Part shown: positions 46,587 through 56,798 of the stretch, one piece after another
Numbering within the stretch: the stretch's first letter is position 1
Layout: every line of letters starts with the position of its first letter
Origin: Sulfobacillus thermosulfidooxidans DSM 9293
GTDB lineage: Bacteria > Bacillota > Sulfobacillia > Sulfobacillales > Sulfobacillaceae
Reading direction: 5' to 3'
Length of the DNA stretch: 64,000 nt
Assembly (NCBI RefSeq): GCF_900176145.1
Contig: NZ_FWWY01000001.1
Span: 2,954,911-3,018,910, forward strand
Program-made: the position numbers and the translations under genes
The notes under the pieces: generated by a model
The model's input: the letters and a program-made list of their open reading frames with translations, nothing else
The model's database searches: none
Told to the model about the DNA's origin: nothing

Positions 46587-46945
46587 CTTCGCCACCTCTT
46601 TAGTACAAGATTATGTTGTCGGTGAGGATCTATCCCTAGGTTTGGGAAAATTTAGTCACCATTTGATCTCGGGGATTGATGGCCCCAAGACACAGTATCT
46701 GTTGTGAATCGGAGCTTGGTTCATGGTTCGTGACTTACGGGTGATCATCGCTTGTATTGCGCCCGTTTATACCTGGGGTTCCCATGCTCAAACACTGATG
46801 CTCATTGTACGCCCAAATGGCCTAAAGTCTTGTGATGGCGAACCGTTTGGAGAAAACGTCGACCACAAAACGATTTTGAGAGGAAAAGAATTTTGGGACC
46901 GTATGAAAGCCTTGGTTTGTCAAACACTACGAATGAAGGAGGGTA
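46587..46945. other. Divergent spacer ytrH-tepA
   Basis: About 360 bases, no supported gene. On the minus strand a CATAATCT about 25 bases before ytrH, with GGGATAGA 13 bases further upstream, weakly resembles a sigma-E promoter. An 84-codon frame at 46723-46977 has no ribosome binding site and runs into tepA. Confidence 0.4.
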
Positions 46946-47758
46946 ATGCGATTGCGACATTCCAGTTATCAGATTAGTGAAGAGGCAGAGGAACCGCAGG
47001 TGACAGAGCCAGCCAAGAAAAGGCGACAAGATCCCACCGAAAATATTCAGGAATTGGGTACAACTAAAGTGCCGACGGCTAAGTCCCGAATCCACACGAT
47101 GGTGATCATTGGTCAAATTGAAGGGCATGTCGTGCTGCCTTCGCAAAATAAGACCACAAAATATGAACATGTGATTCCCCAATTAGTAGCCATTGAAGAA
47201 AGCAAGGATATCAAAGGTCTTCTCTTAATTTTAAACACGGTCGGTGGTGACGTGGAGGCTGGTCTGGCACTTGCGGAGATGATTGCCAGTCTCTCGAAGC
47301 CGTCGGTGTCTTTGGTTTTAGGGGGTGGGCATTCCATTGGCGTGCCCGTTTCGGTGGCAACGACTTACAGTTTCATTGCTCCCACGGCAACCATGACAAT
47401 TCATCCTATACGCATGAATGGGTTGGTCATCGGCGTGCCACAAACCTATGAGTATTTGGACAAAATGCAAGATCGGGTGGTGAATTTCGTCACCAACCAT
47501 TCGCACATTTCGGAGAGCCATTTCCGGGAACTCATGTTTCGCACGGGCGAATTGGCTCGGGATATTGGCACCGTTTTGGTGGGCAAAGATGCTGTGGATG
47601 CAGGATTAATCGATGAAGTGGGAGGAATCGACCAGGCTCTTCGCCATCTTAACATGCTTATTGACGCGAAAAATTCCCGATCTGTTCGTAAGGCGCGGAC
47701 GGAAAAAAAGGATGACAAGGACAAAACCGAAAAACCAGACAAACGGGAGGTTCACTAA
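46946..47758 (+). CDS. tepA: ClpP-like protease TepA
   Basis: ClpP/crotonase-fold serine protease family, named translocation-enhancing protein in B. subtilis. After a basic, charged N-terminal 45 residues the ClpP core follows: [18 protein letters not shown], the probable nucleophile Ser 130 in [10 protein letters not shown], His 153 in TIHPIRM. A Lys/Asp-rich tail ends the protein. 270 aa. ATG 46946 has AAGGAGGG 3-4 bases upstream. Placed after rnjB and before spoIIIE as in B. subtilis. Confidence 0.9.
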   Translation: MRLRHSSYQISEEAEEPQVTEPAKKRRQDPTENIQELGTTKVPTAKSRIHTMVIIGQIEGHVVLPSQNKTTKYEHVIPQLVAIEESKDIKGLLLILNTVGGDVEAGLALAEMIASLSKPSVSLVLGGGHSIGVPVSVATTYSFIAPTATMTIHPIRMNGLVIGVPQTYEYLDKMQDRVVNFVTNHSHISESHFRELMFRTGELARDIGTVLVGKDAVDAGLIDEVGGIDQALRHLNMLIDAKNSRSVRKARTEKKDDKDKTEKPDKREVH

Positions 47759-47763
47759 TTTCG

Positions 47764-47976
47764 ATGTTATATACTCCTTTAGCAATGGAAGACATTTTTT
47801 CTTCCCACGCGGAAACGCCTTGGATGGGGGAATGGTGGATTGATGGGCGACTTTGCCTCGTGCGTCGTGATGCTGACGGTTATGTGCGGTTGGAACGGCT
47901 ATTGTCGTCCGATCCGCAAGACTTTTTAGATAGTCGATTTCAACCGAATCGCATTGTCGCTACCATTTTGTTTTGA
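47764..47976 (+). CDS. YlzJ-like protein
   Basis: 70-aa protein of the YlzJ family of spore formers: LYTPLAMEDIFSS at the start and RLLSSDPQDFLDSRFQPNRI near the end. Function unknown. Starts 5 bases after tepA and shares its position with ylzJ of B. subtilis. Confidence 0.8.
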   Translation: MLYTPLAMEDIFSSHAETPWMGEWWIDGRLCLVRRDADGYVRLERLLSSDPQDFLDSRFQPNRIVATILF

Positions 47977-48116
47977 CCAACTGCGACAATTATAGAAGAT
48001 GGTGGACCTCATAGCGTTCACCATTCTTAGATATGGCTTGACTAAAAAATTTTCCGCCATACGGCATATTTTTGTCTCTTTTCCGATAGGCCATTACAAG
48101 GGAGGAGGAGACAGGC

Positions 48117-48896
48117 GTGTGGCGGATAATGATCCTGGGATTAGTACAAGGACTCACCGAGTTTTTACCCGTAAGTTCTTCAGGTCATCTCATCGTTTTG
48201 CGGACATTCTTTGGCTTATCGTCTCACGGGGCCGAGATGGAAGTAGCGTTGCATGTGGGCACCTTATTAGCGATTCTCGTAGGATACCGCAATGATTTAT
48301 TGGAGCTTCTCAAGGGACTGATGAATAAGAAAAAGTGGGCGCGTCGCACGACGGCACTGGTCATTGTCGCCACAATACCGGCCGTCTTAATAGGTTATGC
48401 GCTAGAAGACTGGATTAGCCAGTGGTTTTTTCCGCTAGCCGTGGGTGCGGGATGGTTAATGACGACAGCGGCATTATGGCTCACGCCGCCAGCCACTTAT
48501 GGCGAAAAACGTATTACCAGTCTGACATGGGTGAGTGCTCTCGTTATCGGTATTGCGCAAAGTGTGGCTTTATGGCCAGGTCTATCCCGCTCTGGTACGA
48601 CAATTTTTGCGGGCCGTGTCTTAGGCTTGGCACCTCAAGAAGCCGCCCGTTTTTCGTTTTACATGGCGATTCCCGTGACTTTAGGTGCTAGTGTATTAAC
48701 CTTGGCACCAGGGAACCATCTCCTATCTGGGGGATCACAGGGGGCTATTGTTTTCGGTATGGGAATGGCTGCCATAAGCGGGATTTTTGCGATAGAATGG
48801 GTTAAGCATGCGCTCGCGACAACGCGTTTATGGCGGCGGTTTGGATGGTATACGTTGATTTTAGGGGTCGCAACTTTTTGGTTAGGAGGATTTTGA
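48117..48896 (+). CDS. uppP: Undecaprenyl-diphosphatase
   Basis: Membrane phosphatase that recycles undecaprenyl diphosphate to the monophosphate and gives bacitracin resistance. About eight membrane segments; motifs LVQGLTEFLPVSSSGHLIV and ALWPGLSRSGTTI are characteristic of the BacA/UppP type. 259 aa. GTG 48117 follows GGAGGAGG by 8 bases. Functionally tied to uppS. The 140 bases before it hold no gene. spoIIIE starts right after its stop. Confidence 0.95.
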   Translation: MWRIMILGLVQGLTEFLPVSSSGHLIVLRTFFGLSSHGAEMEVALHVGTLLAILVGYRNDLLELLKGLMNKKKWARRTTALVIVATIPAVLIGYALEDWISQWFFPLAVGAGWLMTTAALWLTPPATYGEKRITSLTWVSALVIGIAQSVALWPGLSRSGTTIFAGRVLGLAPQEAARFSFYMAIPVTLGASVLTLAPGNHLLSGGSQGAIVFGMGMAAISGIFAIEWVKHALATTRLWRRFGWYTLILGVATFWLGGF

Positions 48897-51080
48897 ATGT
48901 TTTCCGTGCTCAAACAAATTTCCAAGGACATGCGTCGTGAGATTGGCGGCATCCTGTTGGTAGCCTTGGGATTGTTGGGCTATTTATCTCTGATATTTCC
49001 GCATTCGGGCCGATTAACGAGGGATTTGGCACACGGCTTGAGTTTTAGCTTTGGCGTGCTAGGGTGGACGATCCCGGCCTTCGTTCTCGTTGCGGGGGCG
49101 TTGCGTTTATTAAATCGGCCATCTTTTACCGGCCACCGGCGGGGCTGGGGTGCGGTGTTAATGTTTTTAGGCCTTTTTATTTTAATGCCTTTGGTAGACA
49201 AGCCTATTGCAGGTTTTGTATCGACATGGCTTGAAGAAAAACTCGCGCAGGCTATTGCTCCAGGTGGGGCGTTCTTGTTTTCCGTGGTGTTACTGGTGAT
49301 TGGTCTCATGCTGTATACGGGTGCTAGTGCCTTAACCTTGGGGACGGGGATTGCTCGATTTCTTCGTAGCTTATTAGAATTTGTATACCGCGCCATATAC
49401 GCCATTTACTCGGCGCTTCGTGACTGGATTTATCCTCCAGAAGAAGAGAGCCCTACGCCCATTGTCAAGCCGAAGGCACCGAAAATGAAACCGGTTCCAA
49501 GAAACTCGCAGGCCGAGAGGGTATCCAACTCGCCAGATATTCGGGGATCTTCACACAGTACCTGGGAGGACGTTCCCGAAATAGATAAGGCGGGTGCCGA
49601 TACACCGGTGGTGACGAGTGTGCCCAAAACTATAGCGCCCGTTTATGCCATGAATTATCTGCCGCCCCCATTGAGTTTGTTAGCGGCTCCCGATCTTCAT
49701 AAAGGAGGTCGGCGCGGGCAAAGTGCCAAGGAGCGGGCAGATATTTTAGTCAATGCGTTACGACAATTTGGTATTGATGTCACTTTGGGTGAGGTGAGTC
49801 AGGGACCGACAATAACGCGGTTTGAAATCATTCCGCCTCCCGGAGTCAAAGTGTCTCGTATTGTGAATTTAGCCGATGATATTGCCTTATCGTTAGCGGC
49901 TACCGGAGTGCGAATTGAGGCTCCGATTCCCGGCAAGTCTGCGATTGGCATTGAAGTGCCAAATGATGAAGTGACCCCTGTATTATTACGGGAAGTGCTA
50001 GAAAGTGATCAATTTGCTCAATCCCCTTCTCCCTTGTCGGTCGGATTAGGCCGGGACGTCGCAGGTGCTCCCATTGTAACCGGACTGGATCAGATGCCTC
50101 ACCTATTGGTCGCTGGGGCAACAGGGTCGGGCAAAAGTGTCCTGATTAACGTGTTAATTACGAGTCTGTTATTTCGGGCGAGCCCTGATGTCGTCCGACT
50201 GTTGTTGATTGACCCGAAGGTTGTTGAATTATCCATCTACAATGGCATTCCCCATTTGCTGAGTCCTGTGGTCACCGAACCCAAAAAAGCTGCGGGCGCC
50301 CTACGCTGGGCAGTGGCAGAAATGGAACGGCGGTACCGATTGTTTGCCGAAGCAGGGGTACGCGATGTCAGCCGCTATAACCAAATGGCCGAGGAAAGAC
50401 TTCCGTTGATCGTCGTGATTATCGATGAATTGGCAGACCTCATGATGGTCGCTCCTCAAGATGTGGAAGAATCCATTGCGCGGTTAGCGCAAATGGCTCG
50501 TGCCGCGGGCATTCACTTGGTCGTGGCCACCCAAAGACCTTCTGTGGATGTTATCACCGGGACGATTAAGGCCAATATTCCTTCGCGTATTGCTTTTGCG
50601 GTATCAAGCCAAGTGGATTCACGCACGATTCTAGATTCGGCGGGCGCAGAAAAGCTGTTGGGACGTGGGGATATGCTTTTTCACCCGGTAGGAGCTGCCA
50701 AACCGCAGCGTATCCAGGGCGCTTTTATTCGGGAAAAGGAAATTGAAGAAATTGTTGCCTTTGTTATCGACCATGCCCAACCACAAGGGTCTGTGGAGGC
50801 CGTTGAATTTCAAGAAGCAGGAGACACGGCCAAGCCTCTTATGCAAGAGACCGACCCCTTGTTTCCCGAGGCGGTCAAAATCGTCGTCGAAAGTGGACAG
50901 GCTTCCACCTCAATGCTTCAACGTCGGCTTCGGGTAGGATATACACGAGCAGCGCGGTTGATTGATGCGATGGAGGAACGTGGCTATATCGGTCCATCAG
51001 ATGGGGCTAAAGCCCGGGAAGTTCGCATTACGATGTCTGAGTATCACAAGGTGTTTGTGGATGAATCTCCTTCAGCGTGA
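48897..51080 (+). CDS. spoIIIE: DNA translocase FtsK/SpoIIIE
   Basis: Septal DNA pump that moves the chromosome into the forespore or clears it from the division septum. Four N-terminal membrane helices (about 15-165), a charged linker (about 185-255), the motor domain with Walker [10 protein letters not shown] (about 407-415), Walker [12 protein letters not shown], and a C-terminal winged-helix gamma domain ([20 protein letters not shown]) for DNA-polarity sequences. 727 aa. ATG 48897 has AGGAGG 8 bases upstream. Position after tepA/ylzJ favours the SpoIIIE identity. Confidence 0.94.
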   Translation: MFSVLKQISKDMRREIGGILLVALGLLGYLSLIFPHSGRLTRDLAHGLSFSFGVLGWTIPAFVLVAGALRLLNRPSFTGHRRGWGAVLMFLGLFILMPLVDKPIAGFVSTWLEEKLAQAIAPGGAFLFSVVLLVIGLMLYTGASALTLGTGIARFLRSLLEFVYRAIYAIYSALRDWIYPPEEESPTPIVKPKAPKMKPVPRNSQAERVSNSPDIRGSSHSTWEDVPEIDKAGADTPVVTSVPKTIAPVYAMNYLPPPLSLLAAPDLHKGGRRGQSAKERADILVNALRQFGIDVTLGEVSQGPTITRFEIIPPPGVKVSRIVNLADDIALSLAATGVRIEAPIPGKSAIGIEVPNDEVTPVLLREVLESDQFAQSPSPLSVGLGRDVAGAPIVTGLDQMPHLLVAGATGSGKSVLINVLITSLLFRASPDVVRLLLIDPKVVELSIYNGIPHLLSPVVTEPKKAAGALRWAVAEMERRYRLFAEAGVRDVSRYNQMAEERLPLIVVIIDELADLMMVAPQDVEESIARLAQMARAAGIHLVVATQRPSVDVITGTIKANIPSRIAFAVSSQVDSRTILDSAGAEKLLGRGDMLFHPVGAAKPQRIQGAFIREKEIEEIVAFVIDHAQPQGSVEAVEFQEAGDTAKPLMQETDPLFPEAVKIVVESGQASTSMLQRRLRVGYTRAARLIDAMEERGYIGPSDGAKAREVRITMSEYHKVFVDESPSA

Positions 51081-51358
51081 TGGGGTTTTTTATTCTTTGC
51101 TGAGAAGCATTCATACAGTTTCAAACCACGGGCAATAAAGCCGGACACCTTATAATAGGACGGCGCTAGAGTCAAATGGCCAGCCATTATGATATGAGAA
51201 AAGACATTTGTTTGTTCATGATGAGAATCCTTTTAGCCCATGGCGCACAATGAACGCGCTTGGGCCGAGGATTCACGTGGAATACATAGGTCTGGGAGTC
51301 ATGATTGAGCATAGATGTCTTAATGGGGAAGGCTCACATGCTCCTAATGAGTTTAATT
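51081..51358. other. Gene-free stretch after spoIIIE
   Basis: 278 bases with no supported gene, terminator or repeat; start of the gene-poor segment. Confidence 0.4.
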
Positions 51359-51784
51359 TCAAGACCTCGTATTTACCGTAAACCCTTGTAGTTTTCCGAT
51401 GTTAGCAATTTCTTCTTTTGTCATGCCGCTAACATTTAAAATGAATTGTCCGGCAATCCGGTCACTAGCATTCGGTGCCAGAGATTTGTTTACCGGAATG
51501 AGTGGGGTACCGGAAATGATATGACTTTGTAGTATCGGAGCTATGTTGGCTTTTACACTGGTGACAAACACTGTATGATTTGTATCATTCCAAATGGTTG
51601 CTGAAAAAGACATTTTTTGTTTGCTCAAACTTGTATTCCTGGAGTTTACAGCGCCAATTGCTATGGTCCAGGTGCTGACACTCACTGTCTTCTGAGAATT
51701 TGGGTGGATGAATGCTTTCGTATGATGTAACAACATGATTCCCGAGAATATCGCCAGAACACCAAGCAATACCGACTTTTTCAC
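51359..51784 (-). CDS. Secreted or membrane-anchored protein of unknown function
   Basis: About 141 aa with an N-terminal hydrophobic segment (VLLGVLAIFSGIMLLHH) ending near TKA, a possible signal peptide cleavage. The rest is beta-rich with many Thr/Asn/Ser (FSATIWNDTNHTVFVTSVKA, then GQFILNVSGMTKEEI), like extracellular immunoglobulin-type domains that follow a conserved Asn-Pro/Asp pattern. GTG 51784 is 8 bases after AGGAGG (TTG 51787 is the other choice). No family recognised. Alone in a gene-poor stretch. Confidence 0.65.
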   Translation of the reverse strand: MKKSVLLGVLAIFSGIMLLHHTKAFIHPNSQKTVSVSTWTIAIGAVNSRNTSLSKQKMSFSATIWNDTNHTVFVTSVKANIAPILQSHIISGTPLIPVNKSLAPNASDRIAGQFILNVSGMTKEEIANIGKLQGFTVNTRS

Positions 51785-51798
51785 CAAATTATCCTCCT

Positions 51799-52833
51799 GC
51801 TATAGAATATTGAGACATTTGAACTGAATGTTTGGGGATTGATTAACGGCATCTATGACCATGATGATGTCGATGAGTGAAACTTCTTCATTATGGACGA
51901 ACTTATGCTATGCATCTGAATTATGCATCTAAATATTGAAAGTTCTAGAAGCCGGAGATGTTGTCAATTACACAATTTATCGAAAGGCAACCCATTTAGA
52001 TTTTTCTATATATTATTATGGATCAAGAGTCTGTGTTTATCATGCGTAATCTATGCGGATTTTGAGATAGATTGGCGGCACTCGTGATATCTAGAAATCC
52101 TAAGGTACGTCCTCAATTCGTTGTGAAAGAACTTTTTTGCGCCGCCATTGCAAAATTGATAAGCATGAGGCGACTCAACGACCGAAACTGGCGAAAGAAC
52201 CGTTAGAATTAATTCGTAAAGCTGCACAAGGGTTTCCGGTTCGTGGTAACGAACAGAATCCTCTGGGCTCTAATGGGTGCCGCAGCCAGTTTTATTTTGT
52301 AGGTTAGCATCGCTCGATAACTTGGGGAAAGCGATGAACCGCGACATAATGGTCCCTAATGGCAGTCCTAAGCTATAGTGATGCTAGGGAAGGCGTCACA
52401 GTTTGAGAATTTTAAAAAGCCGGTGAGTGAAGAGATGAGATAAGCCGATATTATCGTTAACGGCTTGAAGGGAACCAAGTCAACTATCCTCTGTTACTAT
52501 CGAGTGATGTGATAATGCTTATGTAGGTTTCTAATATAATTGGGATAATATCCCCTTCACCAATGTCAACTTGAAAATCACAAATTCGAGGTTTGAGGTT
52601 CAACAGTGCCCCAACTGAACCAACGGGTTAAAGAACATTCATAGGAACCTTCTCCGCGCTGATGTGTTGATGAGCGTCATTTCAAAGATGTTGGATGATC
52701 CCAAATTGATAGGATTATTCTAGGCTGACCACATGGTTCCATGCGTTGTATAAATTGGGGAATTTGCAGTAACGTGCATATTGTCTATTGTAAATGATCG
52801 TAAAGGGGAGATAGAGATTATCAAAGGTGAATA
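51799..52833. other. About 1 kb without intact genes
   Basis: Base composition is more A+T-rich than the surroundings. Stops are frequent in all frames. A 69-codon stretch without start at 52098-52307 (plus strand) reads RRHCKIDKHEATQRPKLAKE and on to QFYFVG, and looks like a relic of coding sequence. No inverted repeats or transposase motifs found. Confidence 0.4.
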
Positions 52834-53559
52834 TTATGATGATGGAATACTTACCGGAAACTCCTCGTGAGATAATCCCAATATATGGGAGGGTAAGCCC
52901 AATCCTGTATATCCTTTTAATTGGGCGGCTTGTTCGGGATTCACGATGGTACGGCCTGATGTGAGATTGATCGCCTCGTAGGCGGCCGCGGATGGTGTGC
53001 CCAATACGACCCAAGAACCAGTAAAGTTTAAGACATTAAACACGGGAGCAGGCCCCGGACCAAAAAATACCGGATGATGATTATAGTTGATACCAACAAA
53101 TAATCCTGCAGAATTTTGGTAAAAGTCTAACACAAATGGGTGGGTCTTTAGCAATCCCGTGAAACTTTCGACGAGTGTAAAGTGGGATGGGGAAAAGACC
53201 ACATGACTCGGTGGTGAACTGACAAAGCCGTTGGGTACGGCTTGCGGGCCTTGCGATCCCACGACGCGCTGAGTTATAGTGCCCGAAAATGGGGGGAGAC
53301 TTTGGTGAATCGGCCCCGGCGAAGGAGACGGAGTCGCCGTTGTCGCCGAGGATGATGTCGAGCTATTCACGCCACGGCGAGAATTATATGTTGAAGGGGT
53401 ATGAGACGGGCTTGCGACCGATGAGGCTGACTGGGACCGGAATGATGACTGGGAATGGTGCGGAGATGGGGGGGCGGAAAGTTGCACGGCAGTCCCGCAG
53501 CCAGCTAAGACGGTGCCACTGAATATCATCCCGAATGTACGCAGGAAACGTGTTGTCAT
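52834..53559 (-). CDS. Lipoprotein with Ser/Thr/Pro-rich linker
   Basis: 241 aa. Signal peptide with lipobox VLAGC (Cys about 21), then a long Ser/Thr/Pro-rich linker (about 28-95), then a compact domain (SHVVFSPSHFTLVESFTGLL, FYQNSAGLFVGINYNHHPVF, LNFTGSWVVLGTPSAAAYEA) rich in aromatics, beta-prone. Exported, lipid-anchored. ATG 53559 is preceded by AGGGAGAG. No family recognised. The linker style resembles the lipoprotein near 60.3 kb. Confidence 0.7.
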   Translation of the reverse strand: MTTRFLRTFGMIFSGTVLAGCGTAVQLSAPPSPHHSQSSFRSQSASSVASPSHTPSTYNSRRGVNSSTSSSATTATPSPSPGPIHQSLPPFSGTITQRVVGSQGPQAVPNGFVSSPPSHVVFSPSHFTLVESFTGLLKTHPFVLDFYQNSAGLFVGINYNHHPVFFGPGPAPVFNVLNFTGSWVVLGTPSAAAYEAINLTSGRTIVNPEQAAQLKGYTGLGLPSHILGLSHEEFPVSIPSS

Positions 53560-54317
53560 GTGTATATTCTCTCCCTATTGGATAACTATGTCATATCTTC
53601 CAACACTTAAACGCTAAAAACTCGATCCCGGTTACGAAAAATGGCATGGTATTTTGTGGTGCAATTGGCCAAGGTGCTGTACTATCCTGGCGATCGGACA
53701 GATTCGCTGTGTAGGCAGAAGGTACGAGGCGTCAATGGCTTCTAATTCTCCTTGTGGCATCTCCTGGCACACCCGTCGAGAATCCTTACTCGGACGGCGG
53801 TCGGAGCTTTTAGTGAGTAGGACGCTTAAGCCTAATGGATCGGTTCGGGGAGCTGTTTTGAGAATAATCTCAACAAGACATTCTCACCGCGAATTCGCCA
53901 ACCGCGACTTTTTCAAGCAACGAAGAAGATATTGTCATTGCACTGTTGGGTGGACCATGGGTTACCGAGCAAATCCATATGCGTGTGACAACCGCTGCGG
54001 AGGGAGTATTAGATTGAAATACCTGCCTGATGCCTTAGGTTTATCGTCATGTGCTCGTGTATGGGGGCGGTGGCCGGAATTTTTCTGATGTTCCACGCAG
54101 TTCACGAAAGATCATATTCCTGAGAAGTAGGGTCATTTACGCATCTGGAGCTTAAGTATCTCTCGCGTCCCTTGAAGAATGCTGCCGATGGGCTAGTTCG
54201 AATTTTCTTTTATCAGAGGGACAAGGGCCGGCTAACCAAATCATCAATTTCCGCGAAAAGGGGATTTATACCAAATCACGCCAGCGATGGATACCCAAAA
54301 ATATTTTCTCGGGGCCC
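53560..54317. other. Gene-free stretch with decayed coding traces
   Basis: About 760 bases. On the plus strand 53868-54017 is open for 50 codons without a start, ending ATFSSNEEDIVIALLGGPWV then TEQIHMRVTTAAEGVLD, which looks protein-like; stops precede it. A 144-codon frame at 53654-54088 overlaps it in another frame and has poor composition. Likely remains of a lost gene. Confidence 0.35.
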
Positions 54318-54346
54318 GTCATGGACTTCTTTATGACGCATAGGAT
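54318..54346 (+). promoter_or_regulatory. Sigma-E-like promoter of sporulation cassette
   Basis: GTCATGGA, 13-base spacer, CATAGGAT, about 40 bases before yhbH. Compare the sigma-E pattern GTCATATT and CATACAAT. In B. subtilis yhbH and prkA are under sigma-E, which fits. Confidence 0.45.
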
Positions 54347-54385
54347 ACTTACTACCTTACTACCTAGCCGGTCAAGGAGGCGTCC

Positions 54386-55525
54386 ATGGACTTGCGGTCT
54401 TTCCATATTGACTGGGATCTGGAACGTCAAGGTGCGTTGGACCAAGCTCGTCATCAACGACGATTGCGGGAGGCCATTAAAGCGCAACTGTCTGAAATTA
54501 TCACCGAAGAACAGATAATCACGGCGCAAGGTGGAAAAATTCTCAAAATTCCTATCAAAACGCTGGAACACTATCGGTTTCGCTTTAATCCTCATCAGGG
54601 AGTAGATGTTGGGCAGACCGGTAGCCCATTGCAAGGAGACATCTCCCTGACGATGCCATCTTCGCCTAAATCGCAAGGAGAGAATCCTGGATGTCAGGAC
54701 ATTCCAGGACTGGACTATTATGAAGTAGACGTATCGATTGACGAAATTGATGACGTCTTATTTAGCCAGCTGGGCTTACCCGATTTACAAGCTAAGCCAG
54801 TGCGAACGAGTGCCGCATGTCAACCTCAATTTAAGGACGTTCGGGACCGTGGTTTGATGGCCAATTTAGATAAACGGCGTAGCTTACAGCAAAATCTTCT
54901 GCGTCATGCCCGAGTAGGGCAACCTCAAATTGGACCATGGACATCGCACGATTTAAGGTTTAGAACGTGGCAGATGGATCCGGAACCGACACATAATGCG
55001 GTGGTTATCGCCATGCGAGACATTTCCGGGTCTATGGGCGATTTAAAAAAAAGAGTGGCTCGCACTTTTGCTGCATGGATGCTCAAATTTCTCCGATCTC
55101 GCTATGAATCGGTAGAAGAGGTTTTTATTGTTCATCATACGGAGGCCCGTGAGGTGGCCCAGGAAGACTTTTTTGCCTTAGGCGAAAGTGGCGGGACGAA
55201 GGTGTCATCGGCCTACGCATTGTGTCAGCATGTAATAGAAACACAATATCCCGCGGAACAATGGAATATTTATGCTGTGCATTTTTCCGATGGAGACAAT
55301 TGGTCGGAAACAGATAATCAAAGAGCCCGCGACTACCTCGAGCACATATTACCGGGAGTTAATCTATTTGGCTATGCGGAAATTCGTGAGGGCTCTTATC
55401 CCAGTACCCTCATGAATCAGTTTCGCCATATTGAACATCCCCACTTTAAGACGGTTATGTTGTCACATCTTAAGGACGTTTACCCTGCCTTGCTTCATTT
55501 TTTCCCATTGTCTCAGGAGGCTTGA
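54386..55525 (+). CDS. yhbH: DUF444 sporulation protein YhbH
   Basis: 379-aa protein of the YhbH/YeaH family (DUF444), with a von Willebrand A-like domain: MRDISGSMGDLKKR around residues 209-222 carries a DxSxS-type metal site. Basic N-terminal region with an arginine-rich helix. Together with SpoVR and PrkA it is co-conserved in sporeformers and in proteobacteria (YeaH-YcgB-YeaG), role unclear. ATG 54386 has CAAGGAGG about 6 bases upstream. First gene of a three-gene operon. Confidence 0.92.
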   Translation: MDLRSFHIDWDLERQGALDQARHQRRLREAIKAQLSEIITEEQIITAQGGKILKIPIKTLEHYRFRFNPHQGVDVGQTGSPLQGDISLTMPSSPKSQGENPGCQDIPGLDYYEVDVSIDEIDDVLFSQLGLPDLQAKPVRTSAACQPQFKDVRDRGLMANLDKRRSLQQNLLRHARVGQPQIGPWTSHDLRFRTWQMDPEPTHNAVVIAMRDISGSMGDLKKRVARTFAAWMLKFLRSRYESVEEVFIVHHTEAREVAQEDFFALGESGGTKVSSAYALCQHVIETQYPAEQWNIYAVHFSDGDNWSETDNQRARDYLEHILPGVNLFGYAEIREGSYPSTLMNQFRHIEHPHFKTVMLSHLKDVYPALLHFFPLSQEA

Positions 55526-55526
55526 T

Positions 55527-56774
55527 ATGGAGCGTGTCTATCCTCGGGATGAGGACATACAAAAACTTGCTCGCGATGCCGGCCTCGATCCGTTGCCTGT
55601 GTGTTTTGAAGACGTGCCCCCATCGGTCTTGTACGAATATGCCGCCTATTTGTTACCCGGACGATTTTCTCACTGGTCGTTTGGAAAGCACTATCACATG
55701 CTCAAGACATCCTATGAATACGGCTTTAGTAAGATTTATGAACTCGTTTTGGATACCTATCCTGCTTATGCATTCGTATTGGCACATAATTCACCTTTAG
55801 AAAATCTCATGGTTCGTTGCCATGTTATGGGTCATGCTGACTTTTTTGGCAACAATTTTCTGTTCCAAACTGATAAAAAACATATTTTAATGATCGTTCG
55901 CGCCCATGCACGAAGAATCCGCCACTATGAGTGTCTTTATGGCGTCGATGTGGTTGAACGGTTCTTAGATGCCGTGTTATCCATCGCGGATCATGTTGCC
56001 TATTCTATTCCTGAGTTTGGTTCTGCACGCCTTTGGCGGTCGGAGCATCATGATTTTGACCCGGAGGATATTCTGGGCTTTATTTCACACCATAGTCCCG
56101 TATTGCAAGGTTGGCAACGGGATATTACTTCGATGGTCGCCATGGAAATGGCGTACTTCTGGCCGCACAGGCGCACCAAGATCATCAATGAAGGATGGGC
56201 CGCATTATGGCATGAGTACTTAATGCAGCACATGGATCTGGATGAGGCAGATTACTGGGATTTTGCGCGCTTGCATGCACAGATTCTTTCCCCGAACCGC
56301 CAGCAAATCAATCCCTATGCGCTGGGTTATGCCATTTTTCAAGGGATTGTGCGTAGGAAAGGGATGCATGAGGCGTTTATGGTGCGGAAAATTCATGATG
56401 ATATGAGCTTGATCCGGAACTATTTAACTCCTGACATTGCACAAGATCTCGGATTATTTATTTATGAAAAGAAAGACGGGATGGTCCGCGAAATTGGACG
56501 CGATTTTAAGGACATTCGCCAATACCTATTGCAACGTCTTACCCACGGGGGACTTCCTTTAATTCATGTACAAGATGGAGATTTTCATCACCGGGGCGAG
56601 CTCTATTTGTATCATGTGCATGACGGGCAAGACCTTGATCTCCTGTACGCGGAAAGAACGTTAGCCTACGTGTATCAGTTGTGGGGTCGGCCCATTTTTC
56701 TCGAAACACTTCACGACGAACGCCGGGTTATATTGCAATACGACGGGATGGTACATACCCGACTAATGAGTTAG
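55527..56774 (+). CDS. spoVR: SpoVR family protein
   Basis: Stage V sporulation protein R, needed for normal spore cortex in B. subtilis; biochemical role unknown. 415 aa, somewhat shorter than the roughly 470 aa common in the family. Conserved blocks: YHMLKTSYEYGFSKIYELV, HVMGHADFFGNN, NEGWAALWHEYLM and EFARLHA-like FARLHAQIL. ATG 55527 begins 1 base after the yhbH stop and has CAGGAGG upstream. Confidence 0.93.
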   Translation: MERVYPRDEDIQKLARDAGLDPLPVCFEDVPPSVLYEYAAYLLPGRFSHWSFGKHYHMLKTSYEYGFSKIYELVLDTYPAYAFVLAHNSPLENLMVRCHVMGHADFFGNNFLFQTDKKHILMIVRAHARRIRHYECLYGVDVVERFLDAVLSIADHVAYSIPEFGSARLWRSEHHDFDPEDILGFISHHSPVLQGWQRDITSMVAMEMAYFWPHRRTKIINEGWAALWHEYLMQHMDLDEADYWDFARLHAQILSPNRQQINPYALGYAIFQGIVRRKGMHEAFMVRKIHDDMSLIRNYLTPDIAQDLGLFIYEKKDGMVREIGRDFKDIRQYLLQRLTHGGLPLIHVQDGDFHHRGELYLYHVHDGQDLDLLYAERTLAYVYQLWGRPIFLETLHDERRVILQYDGMVHTRLMS

Positions 56775-56798
56775 TGCAAGCATAGCGGAGGCGAAATC

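Noticed and set aside
46723..46977. 84-codon plus-strand frame before tepA
   Set aside because: No ribosome binding site, no recognisable domain, and it overlaps the well-supported tepA start.
53654..54088. 144-codon plus-strand frame
   Set aside because: Composition rich in Arg, Cys, Trp and Ser as in non-coding frames, no ribosome binding site, and a different frame looks more protein-like within it.
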